Shown: positions 1 through 11,565 of the stretch, in pieces | Position numbering within the stretch: the stretch's first letter is position 1 | Layout: the number at the start of each line of letters is the position of its first letter | Source of the DNA: Haemonchus contortus | Taxonomy: Eukaryota; Nematoda; Chromadorea; Rhabditida; Trichostrongylidae | Direction: 5' to 3' | NCBI GenBank assembly: GCA_000469685.2 | Contig: LS997565.1 | Span: 5,901,005-5,965,004 of the forward strand | DNA: 64,000 nucleotides | The notes under the pieces: model-generated | Seen by the model: the letters and a program-made list of their open reading frames with translations, nothing else | Databases searched by the model: none | Told to the model about the DNA's origin: nothing | Made by a program: the position numbers and the translations under genes

Positions 1-2104
1 ACAATATCAGAACGGCCGCTAAAAACGAAGTGAACACGAAGTGGGTCACTTCAACGATAGTTACGATACATGATTTATTTATTGATAGATATTCTGCATG
101 AGATCTATCCATCACTTTTATGAATGATGGCTAGTGAGACTCCGTGTGATGTCCGATAATTCCACTTGAACGATGTACTGGCAACTACTACAATAGCCGA
201 TCTTGCTAAAAACCAAAATCAAACACCTACCAACTTGGCATTTTTGAGACAATCTTCGACAACGTAAGTGCTCCTGGGCATCTTGTGCGATATATGGAGA
301 TATTTGTCAATCCTGTGAAGGGATTCGGTCGCTCTAGTGCGGAATATAGGACTACTGCTTTACAGGGATCAATCAAACTAGTCAAATCTTAATCGAGAAA
401 TTGCGTAATTATTACTGATTCTGGAGATACGCTGATGGAAAAATAAAAAGTTCTATTTAATTTGCAAAAAAATTCGATCTTTTGAAATATGTTCAGCTGT
501 CGACGTTCATTTCCCATATACAATAGCGGTGTGGATGTATTTGTTAAGCCGATTGTGAACCACCGATGAATCACTGCTGAATGACATCATTTAGCACTTT
601 TGAAGTGAGGATTTGCAAATGGATATACGGTCGGTCTGTTATGGAGTAGCATATCCTAGCTAGGGGTAGAACCGGATGAAATTTGTTTTTATCAAAATTG
701 GCTCATCAGATCCAGAGGAAGGAAGTTAGTCCCAGACGAGTTATTCCCCACTTGAAATCGGGCAATAACCCTTTGTGCTGAAAGGAGAAGCCAGTTAATC
801 TTAACTAGATGGTCCACTCGCTGAACTTTTTCCCCGGTTCTGCTGAATGCTCGCTGTGGACCGAAATTCTGGCGTTACACTCTGAAGTGCATAGGATTTC
901 GATATATCCAATGAACTGTCAACATGGTTCCGACAGACATCACAAACACGACTTGCTCGTAAATGTCCACAAATCGCATATTATCCGCCCTCAACAGAAA
1001 AAATGAGTGTGTTAGCTGATATGGCTATAAAGCCTTCACTCAGGATTAACTCCCATCGTAGAGGTGTCAAGTAAACTTCCTTCTCTGCTCATCCCTAAAA
1101 ACAGCACTTCAATGATTTTCTGCCGACAACTTTGATCTTCAGCTTCAAAGTCTTAGTGTGATGGTACCTCTTGGGAGCATTTAACTCATAAGGAATCGCA
1201 AATTTGCTTCTCTCGGTGACCCTACTTTTCGATCCGTCATACTGAACTAGCACTCCAACTGGGTCCTTCATAGTCGTATAAAAGGACTTCCTTGAGGAAC
1301 AAGCAGATGACGATTCAATAGTCCCCCATTTGCCAATAATCACTTATGCCTTCATTCTAACTCTCAAATCAGCACCTCCATTATAGGATTGAAAGACGAG
1401 TAGGCTTGCGGTTCGCTCCTTTTCTGAGTTTATGATGCTACAGTACCTTGAATTTCGTTGCATGAATTAACTTGCAATAGATTCAGCACCTCATTTGAAC
1501 ATCCACATAAAAACTCATTGTTTAGAACGACATTGATTGGTAGTTGGTAATCCGACTTCGCGCCTGGGCCCAACACTAATGTACTTTCAGTACCGCCCGA
1601 GGAATCCTAGTTCGAACTATCTGCTCGACCTGTAGCCTTTGACATGCTGAGTCTTCACCTTAACTTCACTCTTCTGCCCCAAGACGAGTAGAATTTCATA
1701 GTCGACATTTAGGCCACTGATCTCGGTCTCAGCCTGGATGGAGACGAAAATCCAGCTTTCCCAGCCAGTAAAACTTTAGTAAAGCTCATGCTGGTCATGT
1801 CATAGTCCATTGACTTGTACTTTCAGAAGACAACTTCCGTACCCTGCAATTCGAACCAATTCCACTGACTTTCATCCTTTAGAGTGACGGTAGGAAACCA
1901 AACGGGGAACGTGGAATTCGGCGTCGTCGTTTATAAGAATTAAGAAAACTTTGCAGTAAGAAGGCTGGACGAAAAAAAGACTGGTACTCTGCTATCCGCA
2001 ATCTTTGCTTCTGTACACCAGCCAACCTCAATTTGACTCTACTAACCTTTTTCTCAAAAAGAGCCAGCAAACCCTTAGAAAATCTTCGTTCACTGACGAG
2101 TTTT
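1..2104. other. No supported gene
   Basis: About 2.1 kb before the protease gene. Several short open frames occur on both strands but none shows a recognisable domain or a chain of phase-compatible exons. On the minus strand around 1095-1343 an 82-codon frame has fairly protein-like composition, but it has no partner exons that I can find. I treat it as unassigned. No tRNA, rRNA or clear repeat was seen. Confidence 0.5.
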
Positions 2105-2123
2105 CAGTCATCGGGTAGCCAAG

Positions 2124-4071
2124 ATGACTCCTTTTCTGCTTTTACTCTTATCGACATGGCGATGTGTCGACGCAATGTTGCGGTGAGTACTGAATCTTAC
2201 AAAAAAGCTTATTGACAGGCCCAAAGTCAGCTGTTTCAGGATTCCAATAAACAAGACGACCCTCACTCGAAGTGGTTATAACGTGGATATGATTGAGGAA
2301 TTCCTGAAGCAGAAGTATATCCCGAACTACTCGTTCTGCACCGACTATGACTATGGCAACAGTGAAGGGCTTTCGGACTATATGAATGTCAGGATTCAAA
2401 AGGCAAAAGCAAAAAATATGAAGAGCTATTCATTACTGATTTCAGACTCAATACTATGGCCCTATCCAGATTGGAACTCCTCCTCAGACTTTCAGAGTGC
2501 AATTCGATACTGGCTCATCTAATCTGTGGGTCCCTTGCGCAAATTGTCCTTACTACAATACTGCCTGCCAAAACCATCGACAGGTAAGCGGATCACAGGT
2601 TTCAGTACAACCGTACCAATTGATACCACCCTTATCTTTAGTTTTATTGCCAATCATCGTCAACTTGCTACCAAACGTATCAGCCCCTTACAGTTCACTA
2701 TGGAACTGGATCGATGCAAGGTTACGTTAACTACGATAGAGTTTGTGTGAGTTTCAGAAGGCTCCAGGGGGATCCTTGATTTCGGGAAATCATCTTTTTC
2801 CAGTTCGGCACCAACCAGGAGTTCTGCACGAACAACCAACAGGGATTCACCTGCGCCATGTTAGAGTCCAAAGAGTTCGTTGTAAGTAGAAGTAGATAAG
2901 TTGTTAAGGGAGACAATTAGGGCAAAGTGCAAAGTGGTATTGGCGTATCGATTTCAGAACGCCCCATACGACGGCATCCTCGGTATGGCATGGCAATCAA
3001 TTGCTGAAAACGGAATTTCTCCACCCATGAACCAAATCTTTGCTAACCAGGTCTCTAACAGGACATAAGGTCACACCGCCTGATCGCTTGCTTGACAGGG
3101 ACCCTGGTCCCGAAAGGGCAATTGATGGCGGGTTTAAGATTCGGCTTTTCACGTTCATGGTAAATATTTAGCAAGTATGTCCAGTGGCGCTCTTCTCTTT
3201 CTGGATGAACCGTGATCTGAACAACAATGTTGTTGGTGGAGAACTGACTCTATGCGGAATAGACCCCTCCCACTATCAGGTACCAACTTGAGATTCATTG
3301 TAATTAAAGCTGACGGAAGTTTTCAAGGGCCCAATCTACTGGGAGCCTCTTGTCTCTACAAGCTACTGGGAAATACGGCTGAGAGGGATCACCGTCAATG
3401 GGCAGTCAATAACCTATCGTCCTGTCAACGCCATCGTTGATACTGGTACCTCACTCATTGCTGGCCCATCACGTTATGTCCGACAGGTAAGTGTTGCCCT
3501 TTTGTTTCTTGAATCCAGGCTCAACCCTATACCTCTACTTTTGTGCTGCTTCAAGATTCAACAAGCCATCGGAGCTGGTCCGTCAGGCGAGATCAACTGC
3601 AATACTATTCCGTATCTTCCGAAAATCGCTTTCATCATTGGTGGAGCGCAAATGGTTCTCTCTGGAAAGAACTACGTTCTCCAGGTACGGTATGAATTGA
3701 CTTCTCAATATGCAGGGTAAAGGCAGCCTCGCATGCCCCGAGATTAGGACAAGGAATGATTGGTACTTAGCCGAGTATAAATGCTGTGTGACAAGCGACA
3801 TCTGAACAATTTAAACATCCTCACGAGTGTTGAGCGTGAAAATTCATTTCAAAACCATTTTTCAGTTCGGAGATGGTTCATGCATGTCCGGTTTTATGTC
3901 ATTTGGAATGTCTGATGGTATGCCTACATTCATTAGACCGATGCTTCAGAAGGGGTGTATTACGACGTGCTTGCAGGCTTCCAATGGATTCTTGGCGATG
4001 TCTTCATTGGCGCCTTTTATACCGTCTTTGACGCTGGAAACCAACGTGTTGGATTCGCAGTTGCTTCTTGA
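2124..4071 (+). CDS. Pepsin-like aspartic protease (family A1), complete, 11 exons
   Basis: Secreted or lysosomal aspartic endopeptidase; in blood-feeding nematodes such enzymes digest haemoglobin and other host proteins (family knowledge). Exons: 2124-2182, 2219-2387, 2446-2583, 2642-2746, 2804-2881, 2958-3050, 3172-3279, 3328-3486, 3556-3684, 3866-3917, 3977-4071; all are GT-AG and sum to 395 codons with stop, giving 394 aa. Residues 1-17 are a signal peptide ([17 protein letters not shown]), followed by a propeptide to about 76. Catalytic motifs are FDTGSSNLW (Asp97) and IVDTGTSL (Asp288); the flap is HYGTGSMQG with Tyr142. The Cys-rich loop after the first Asp (VPCANCP, then CQSSSTC) is typical of nematode pepsinogens of the hookworm APR-2 type. 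The C-terminus ends [14 protein letters not shown] splice acceptor at 2105-2107 lies 16 nt before the ATG and probably receives a spliced leader. Assignment to APR-2 rather than another A1 paralogue is inference. Confidence 0.95.
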
Positions 4072-4170
4072 GACGTCTTTTACAGTTGCATGTAACAGAG
4101 TATTTAATAAGAAAATATATGCAGCTGTAGTATACACTCGATGGGACAATATATCATACTACGCATCACA

Positions 4171-4446
4171 AGGTAGGGGCAGGTGCCGCATTATCTCCCG
4201 CGCACGATCGGTGTTCGAATCCCAGATCGAGACCCGCCTAAGCCAACCAAGCCTTCCATCCCTCCGGGGTCGGTTAATTTATACCAGACTCGTCTGGGAG
4301 GATAAAAGCACTGACTTGTACATCGGCTGACCATTGCAAGTCATTGTACAGGCATTCAGTATGCCACTACATTTTTGAATGAAAGTCGAATGCGAGGGCG
4401 TCCCTGAGACGGGATCGATTAATGCCCCAAGACTTTATCCGTTTTT
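4171..4446 (+). repeat. tRNA-derived SINE, copy A
   Basis: Near-complete copy just 100 bp after the protease stop codon. It shows a degenerate A box, a B-box-like GTGTTCGAATCCC, the CCTTCCATCCCTCCGGGGTC block, the palindromic CCAGACTCGTCTGG, and a tail entering TTTATCC. Same family as the copies listed at 28711 and 33570. Confidence 0.8.
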
Positions 4447-5110
4447 AATGTCTCGGGAAAGGACATCATCGTTCAGTTGGATGTCATTCAAAACAATTAT
4501 CACAAACTGCCATTCCACCAAAGTCAATCGGCGATCTCTTCTCAAGTCCCTACATCAGATCTTAAAGGAAACTGTTATGAATTAAGCTTTTAACCTTGCC
4601 ATACACAAGACAGATTTTTATCCACAGTTCTTTTTCAGGGCCCTAAAAAACTCCTTCATAGGGTCAGTTTTTCCACAGCAGCGTTTATACTTCAAAAGCT
4701 CCTACCTGGTCGTTACCCCATACTGGGCCTGCTCAATCATTTCACCGTAGCACCCTCATGTAGCTCATGTAGAACTTTACTGATAAACCGCAACATAGTT
4801 CTCAGTAGTATAGTACTAAATTAACTAACAACCCTCCCGGATAGCTTCTCCGGGCACATGTCAAAACCGGGACGTCTAACGCCATGGACCCCATCTTTTC
4901 ATGATCTTTTCATATTCAAGTCGTTGTATAAGTCATGTATTTAAAACTCCACTTTTTTGTGGAAGTCGAATGGCGCATCCCAAAATCGGGAATGACCGAC
5001 GCCATTTTCCATCCTGTTGTACCCAGCACAGACTACCAAATTGGTGCTTTCATTTGTTGCTGGGAATAAGCAGCCAATTTAGAAAAGTAGCGCGATTTTA
5101 TATATTTCAA
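4447..5110. other. Intergenic, with a SINE 3' fragment
   Basis: Contains a fragment (about 4955-5005) resembling the SINE 3' half (GGAAGTCGAATG, then GGCGCATCCC and ACGCC). Nothing else is supported. Confidence 0.4.
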
Positions 5111-5261
5111 ATGCAGACAATTTATGAAAGTCCTAAACCAACCACTGAATCATCGGAGCTCCACGAATGCCCAGACGTTTTTGACATCCTGGATTCGCCG
5201 ACGGTATTATTCGAAAGAAACACAATGAAATCGATGGATCAGCTTATTAATCTCATTGAGG
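5111..5261 (+). CDS. Candidate orphan exon, function unknown
   Basis: An open, protein-like stretch follows a good acceptor (TTTCAAATGCAG) and ends at a possible GTATTA donor. The encoded peptide is acidic and serine/threonine-rich at first (YESPKPTTESSELHE), then hydrophobic and helical (SMDQLINLIE). I do not recognise it. No phase-compatible neighbour exon could be assigned, so it may be chance or a decayed gene. Confidence 0.22.
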
Positions 5262-8050
5262 GTATTATTGTCACAAATGACTTTTTGCTTTTCAATCCGG
5301 TGCATGGATTGTGAAATAATGGTGCATATACCATGAATGGATCGTCACATTATGAAAGTTTAAGTCTGTGGATGTACGTATGAACAGCTGTTTGGGCATT
5401 TTTCATTTGTCGATATTTCTTTCGATAGGATATCGAAAAGTAAGCCTCAAATCAGATGATCAAACCTCAACAGACCGGAATCCTATGAATCAACAAGTCC
5501 TTTTGTGCCATTGTCTCTCCATCTCTGATGAAATAACAAAGATATATTGTCAGTTCATAAAACGTCGATGGCGTATGGAATTACCTCGACTCAAGTCAAA
5601 CCATGACACTTTAAACCTTGACGGTTGTCCTCGATTCAGATTCGTATTCGATGTGGGTGCTGCTTCTGGGGGGGGGGGGGGGGGGGGAATATTTCTCTTT
5701 CTAAGGAGCAACCTGGAATTCTACCTCTTGTGATGGAAGGGTATTGGAATGGGTATTGGAATGAAGAGTGCAAATTATTTCAAATCGAAGAGGGCAGATA
5801 TCAACGCTTCATTGAACAAGAACTGAGCGCAAGGCACGTTCTAGAGCTGAATCGAACAACATGGATAAGCTGAAAATTAGGGGAAAAACCAGATTTGATC
5901 CGCCTTGCTCGAGTTTGTCTTATATATTTTTCATATATAATAAAAATGGGAATCAGACGAAGGATCAGGCACAATAAGGGCTAAATACCGGTTCCGTTAC
6001 ACCCAAATATGACCGTATTTTAACGGCTGCATTAAGGGTGGAGTACAGATGATGAAAATTCAAATAATTACGCAGGACTCATGACTACGGGAACAAGCAA
6101 TTTCTGTTATTTGTTGCATACTGTAGCTTATATTATATGCAACTGCACAAAACAAACAAATTGGCCGAATACCCTTTTAAGGCCACCTTCGTCGTCATAA
6201 CATCGTTCAGTCCCTCATTCTTACTACTTTATGGAAGCTTCTATTTTCCTCAAAATCTTCCGGCTCTCGCCTTTCTTTTGCCACCTTTGCACTATTTTGC
6301 ACCACCATTTCCATTTTTTCCACTTGAACTAGGTATCTCAAAACTATTGCCAACTGTGCCCTTGAGAAAATGAACCTTTCCAACTTCTGTTTTTTGTATT
6401 TCTCTTTTGTTTGGATTCTATTCGAATTCTATTACAGTAAACGGTAAAATGAAATCAAATCGCAGCTAGAAACTTTTTTTTGCGCAAAAACTGCTTTTGC
6501 AAAAAGGGAGGAGAGGAGAGATGGCATGATCAAACAAAACTCGCTCTCTATCTCTCATCACAATGCAACTGATCGGCTCCTGCGTTTTTGTGCCACTGCT
6601 TTCTAGTCCCGAAAAATAGCGTTCGAATTGCCTACTAATCGTTTCCGTGTATATCGAATGATTTAGTTTTTTTTTCTTCGCATTTTTTATTCATTTCCAA
6701 TTAGCCTTATTTCAAAAATAAAAAGCACTATATATAATCTATGAAATTGTAGCTGAAATACCTTATTACCTGAAGTATGATCTCTCGACTTTATAAAAAC
6801 TCTGCTGAGTCTCATATCTGCTTCTCTCCAAAATATACGCCCCACATTTTCGGTTCAGGCCATTTTGCTAGTAAGTCAGTCTCGTATGCGCCATGTATCC
6901 TCATTCATTTTAAACCGTCGTAACGTAGGGATAAGCACTTTCAACTAGGAATGAACTCATCTAAGTTCCAAACCAACATTTGTTGTTCTGGTAAGATGTA
7001 AACACGCAAAGTTCGAGGGGAGGCTTCGAGTAGCTTATGACAAGCCTACCCATGTTTTACCAAACCCTCGACATACCCATACCCTTACCCTCAGGCTTAA
7101 TAAGGGTTACACCATCTGATAAGTAAACATTCCGGAGTTTCTGAAAAGCTTCTAGAAACCTCTGCGTATCACGGCCCGAGACACAAATGATGTTCGGGTC
7201 GATAAGACGTTTTACCAGCAGTCTGCAGAAGATAAACTAGTTTTTTCCGAAGCACGTGTGAATTTTTCCAACAGTAGCTGGTGTCAATCTTGTAGGTCTT
7301 CCTGCCATGTGTTAAAAAATTTGATTGATATCAGATGAACGACGTATCAATTTGTCAGTTCGTCGGCTGAATCTTTCGCCAACCGATAGAATAACGAGAG
7401 GGAAAGGGAAGGAATAAAGAAAGAAAGGAATGAGATGAAGCACCCGTCGAGTAAAGCCGTCGCCAGAGAAGGTCTGCTTTGACAGCAAACGGTGTCCAAG
7501 GTTCAGATGCGCAAAATTAAATGGGGCTGGAGTACATCAGAATAGAATTCTGCATCGGATGGCATTCAAAGGCCACTGCGCAAGTCAAATCAAGTGCAAC
7601 TACTATGCCGATTAAAAGGTAAATGTGTGGCGCACCCATGAATGGGTTTATTTTTTTTTGCAGTGGTATTAGATACTTTTCAGTCCGTGGCTATCTTTGA
7701 GCAAGTGTTCTTACAAATCAGTTCGAGCCGAATCTCAGGCAGACCCGACAGCTACCTTTAAAATGCATGACGCAGTCAAAGCGAATCGACTGACTATCCA
7801 GCCCATCAGCTGATTATAAGCACACGATGGTGTAGCCAAAGATCACACGATTCAAAGAACGCCCACCAGGAATCGCCGTATTCCCTTGCTCTGACTTATA
7901 GCATACTAATATCGGGCGACGACGAAACAAACAGCAGATTAGAACTGTTGTGAAGTGATTGTCTACTTTCTTATGAGGCTCTCAAAAACTGAAGAACCGC
8001 AGCAAGCCAGAAATGGAGAAGCGCTGTACATAGGATCTGCGGTTGAAGGG
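5262..8050. other. No supported gene
   Basis: AT-rich DNA with a G20 run at 5668-5687 and a purine-rich stretch near 7390-7440. No exon chain, RNA gene or mobile element is supported. Confidence 0.5.
5668..5687 (+). repeat. Poly-G tract (G20)
   Basis: Twenty consecutive G residues on the plus strand. Long G/C homopolymers are a known scattered feature of nematode genomes and are G-quadruplex-forming and mutation-prone. Exact length is also sensitive to sequencing error. Confidence 0.95.
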
Positions 8051-8058
8051 GGAGCTGG

Positions 8059-8315
8059 TATGGCAGGACAGCCGGCTCTGTATTTTGTCATGTGGTCTGG
8101 GTTCTCTTATAAATCCCAGATGTTCATGGGTATGGCAGGACAGTCGGCTCTGTATTTTGTCATGTGGTCTGGGTTCTCTTATAAATCCCAGATGTTCATG
8201 GGTATGGGTCTGGGTTCTCTTATAAATCCCAGATGTTCATGGGTATGGCAGGACAGCCGGCTCTGTATTTTGTCATGTGGTCTGGGTTCTCTTATAAATC
8301 CCAGATGTTCATGTT
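8059..8315 (+). repeat. 72-bp tandem repeat, about 3.6 units
   Basis: Units start at 8059, 8131, 8203 and 8244. The first two are 72 bp and nearly identical, the third is a 41-bp unit missing the central part, and the fourth is almost complete. Because 72 is divisible by 3 the array stays open in more than one frame, which produces a repetitive 158-codon open frame (7955-8431) that I do not regard as a gene. Confidence 0.92.
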
Positions 8316-8892
8316 CATTGGGATCCAGTACAAGGAATCTACCGCATACTACAGGATCACGTGTTGAGAATTTTGACAGAATTTTTAAAGTACCGCTCTA
8401 CTGGCGACATACCAAGAATTGGGGAACGTAGTGGAACTAATCCTCCGAATTGTTTTTTCTATTGAACTTACTCATCTATGCGTATTTTATCGAAAGCAAC
8501 AGCACTCTCCAAACATCCTCCAAGTACGCACTAACACAATAATTTCCTTTCTAGAGCTTTCAAAATTTCAGCAAAAATTTCAGCATGATAATAAACTCAA
8601 AAGTTCTCAAGTCGTACCTTCCAAAGAAAAAACACCTCTTTGCCCTTTGTTGCTACTCCTCCATTAGCGTACAAAAAAGACTTATCTTCGCATTCTTTTG
8701 TGTTCCTGCAACGAAAAAAAACTGAATGGACTGTGTACGATGCACAGTTATGCGAACAAAAAAACTCATCGAATAATCTTTATTGGTGCTGAGCTGTTCA
8801 GCAGGCAGAATAGTCGCTCATCAATTATGAGTAATTTTCAAGACGGAATCCTTCCAATCCTCAAAGCTGCCGCCCTCCAATAAATTTCATGA

Positions 8893-9388
8893 CTAACCAG
8901 GGAGGGGTAGTCTACTTATCTTAGAGCTGACCCAGATAAATCGATAGAGTTCTGAATGCTGTTTACAAAAATGGAAATTAAAACTGCAAAATGGTTCTCC
9001 TTAAAAAGTTATGGGGGCCCGAATTTTGCTCGACAGTAGTATCAATTGGAAATGAGAACTCGTCGCTTCCATACCAAACGCCCACGTGACCTAGTGGTAG
9101 TGGTCTCGCTTCGTAGGCGTAAAATGAGGGGTCCCTCCCCGTCATTGTCCGCCATTTTGCAGAGTGTTTTTTCATTTTATCAAAGGCTCTATGAACGTTT
9201 TCTGACATTTCTTTGACAACTGATACTACTGTCGAGCACAATTTGGGCCTCCATAACTTTTTAAGGAGAATCATTTTGCAGTTTTAATTTCTGTTTTCGT
9301 AAACAGCATTCGAAACTCTATCGATTTATCTGGGTCTGAATTCAAAGTTCCAAGATAAGTAGACTACCCCTCCGTGGATTCTGGTTAG
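8893..9388. mobile_element. Foldback/MITE element with ~160-bp inverted arms
   Basis: The left arm (8893 to about 9049) and right arm (about 9222-9388) are reverse complements with few mismatches and small gaps; outer ends read CTAACCAG and CTGGTTAG. The roughly 170-bp centre contains GACCTAGTGGTAGTGGTCTC, which resembles a tRNA 5' half with an A-box-like sequence. No transposase is present, so it is non-autonomous. A 98-codon minus-strand frame over it is an accident of the arms. Confidence 0.85.
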
Positions 9389-9450
9389 CTGAAAGGAGAG
9401 ATTTCACGGTGAATTCGGCATGAAAATGGGAAGGAATAAGAAAAAATGAA

Positions 9451-10028
9451 GTTGATGCATAAGTATTGCAGATTTTTTTTCAGCGAATTCTATTTTATTT
9501 GAAGAAACGTTAGAAATATTTATCAAAGACATGTTCAAACAATTGCTCCGGAACATATCCACCATCTACTTTAGGTACTGCTTCCTATTTGCTAGGCAGT
9601 CGAATTCCACAGGCGAAGACGTTCCGATTCTTGGAGGCGATCCACGCCTTGACGTCGGGCAACAAGCCATCAATTTCGGCGGAAGTTCTGTTCGTTAGCC
9701 AATTTTTTAAAGGGCGATTGACGTGATAATCCATCATAGGAGTTTTTTTTGGTGGATAGGGCGAACGTAGAAGCAAATTCCATTCATTATTCGGTTTGGG
9801 TTGACTGTTCCATGGCCTAGAAGTTCGATGAGATCACTTTAAGACTGTGCCACCTTCCAACCTTTCTCGAAGTAGTAGAGCATAATGTGGCGTAAATGAA
9901 GGTGACTTTCTAGACATATTTCTGCCGAGAAAGCAAGAAGATTATTTCGATCAAGTCCCTTATTCAATATTCAAGTTGTATCGAGAGAAAAGAAGCCGCG
10001 GAGAAATCTGCAATAATTATGCATCACC
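9451..10028 (-). mobile_element. Internally deleted mariner element
   Basis: Terminal inverted repeats GTTGATGCATAAGTATTGCA (left) and GGTGATGCATAATTATTGCA (right, reverse-complemented). The minus strand encodes a mariner transposase N-terminus (HIMLYYFEKGWKVAQS) and, after a missing middle, the C-terminus (VKAWIASKN, then GIRLPSK). It is about 580 bp, against about 1.3 kb for a full mariner, and cannot encode an active enzyme. Confidence 0.7.
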
Positions 10029-10199
10029 TATTAACTACTTGCAACTTTTTTCATTCCGGGGTTCAGAGTAGTGATACCCAGTGATAATGACATATACATG
10101 AATCAGGATACCATCATTAACCAATCATTGAACATTTCGCATACATGAAATAGGAAGAGTTTTCATATCCTATCATTCTCAAACGTGGAGGTGATATGG

Positions 10200-10470
10200 T
10201 ACTACCCTATCCCCGACCCGGTTATCGAGCCCCGGAGGACTTGGTTGCCCTGTGCTTCTACCCTAGATCCGGAATGACAGTGGCACAGGGCAAACCAGTC
10301 TTCCATCCCACAAAGTTCAATTAAGTGATGCCAGACTCGTTTGGAAGGATCAAAACATTAGCTCGTACCCTGGCTGAGCACTGCAAGTCATTTTAAAGAC
10401 CACATACGCATTCCAGGAACGGTTACGATCTTGAAGAAAAGTCGTAGGTGGGGCGCACTCAAAAACGGGG
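10200..10470 (+). repeat. tRNA-derived SINE, copy B (degenerate)
   Basis: Diverged copy. CCAGACTCGTTTGGAAGGAT, CACTGCAAGTCATT, a GTTACGATCTTGAA-like block and GGCGCACTC follow the order seen in better copies. The tRNA-like head is poorly preserved. Confidence 0.55.
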
Positions 10471-11560
10471 TTGATCAAACAGAGCAGAATTTATTCCCTA
10501 CCCCTGTGATTCAAGAACGCATAAGAGCTCTATCCCAAGCACTCTGACCAGACTCACAAGTTGAGGTCATTCTGCATTCAAGTTCACTTTATCGAACCAC
10601 CTATCCTCGACTGGTCAGACAGATCAGTCCAGCTAGAAAGCTCCTGATGTTGAAATCTGGGGTGACCTTCAGACCCGCACTCCGAAATGATAAGATATCA
10701 GCGCAAAAGTATCACTAGAACGACTGCCTTATGGCGTGACCGTATGGCTTATATAACTGGCCATCGCTCTGTCTCTCTTCGAACCTTATCACCACGCCAT
10801 TTTCTGCAACCAGCCACAACAGACGCCTGACCGCACCTAACTAACAACTTCCGGCGCTCCCCTTTAAGACCATTATCAAATCACTGCTTCTGATCAGGTC
10901 ATTAAACAGGGGGTTTTTCAAATTCAGAAAAATGACTAGAGGATATTAAGAGAATTCTGGATCATTTTGTATTTCGAGCCTTCAAATCCAATTTTCCATA
11001 TTACTTCAAAGCCAGCGTTGCCGTAAGAAAACAGTTGAACTCAAAAGCTAGGAATTTTGGTGAGACGCCATAAGTGTAAGTTGAAAGCCAACCACCTACT
11101 CGAATTGGAACTTTCCTTCAGGTTTATACTTCGAGGAGGGTTCAATCGGGAATAACTGATTAACTATAAACATAACCTTAGACCACTCTGATTGTGATTT
11201 TCACCCTACAATTCGCTTTTCTAGAATGAACGTTTGGCTTTGTAGTTATCTTTAAAAGTAATAAATTCCATCTGAGGCCTACCTAGGGGTCGATTATCGT
11301 GATTCCATCGCTTACCACAATCTTGACCACCTATCGAATTTCGACAGCACTTTTTGGAATTTATGGGTACGCTCCAAGTAAACCCACTCAACTAAACCCG
11401 TTAAAGACGTCCTATTTAATAAATCATCTTTTATTCACTCCTGATGAACAAAAGATTTCATTTCCCATTGAAACTCATTTTTGAAGGAACTTTTTCACCC
11501 ATCGCGTTTCCACCGTCATTTTTCTACGTCTCAAATTTTTTAGGGAAAAAAATTGTTTTT
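10471..11560. other. Intergenic, upstream of elongase gene
   Basis: No supported gene or repeat. The proximal promoter region of the elongase must lie here, but I see no recognisable core motif. Confidence 0.45.
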
Positions 11561-11565
11561 CAGAA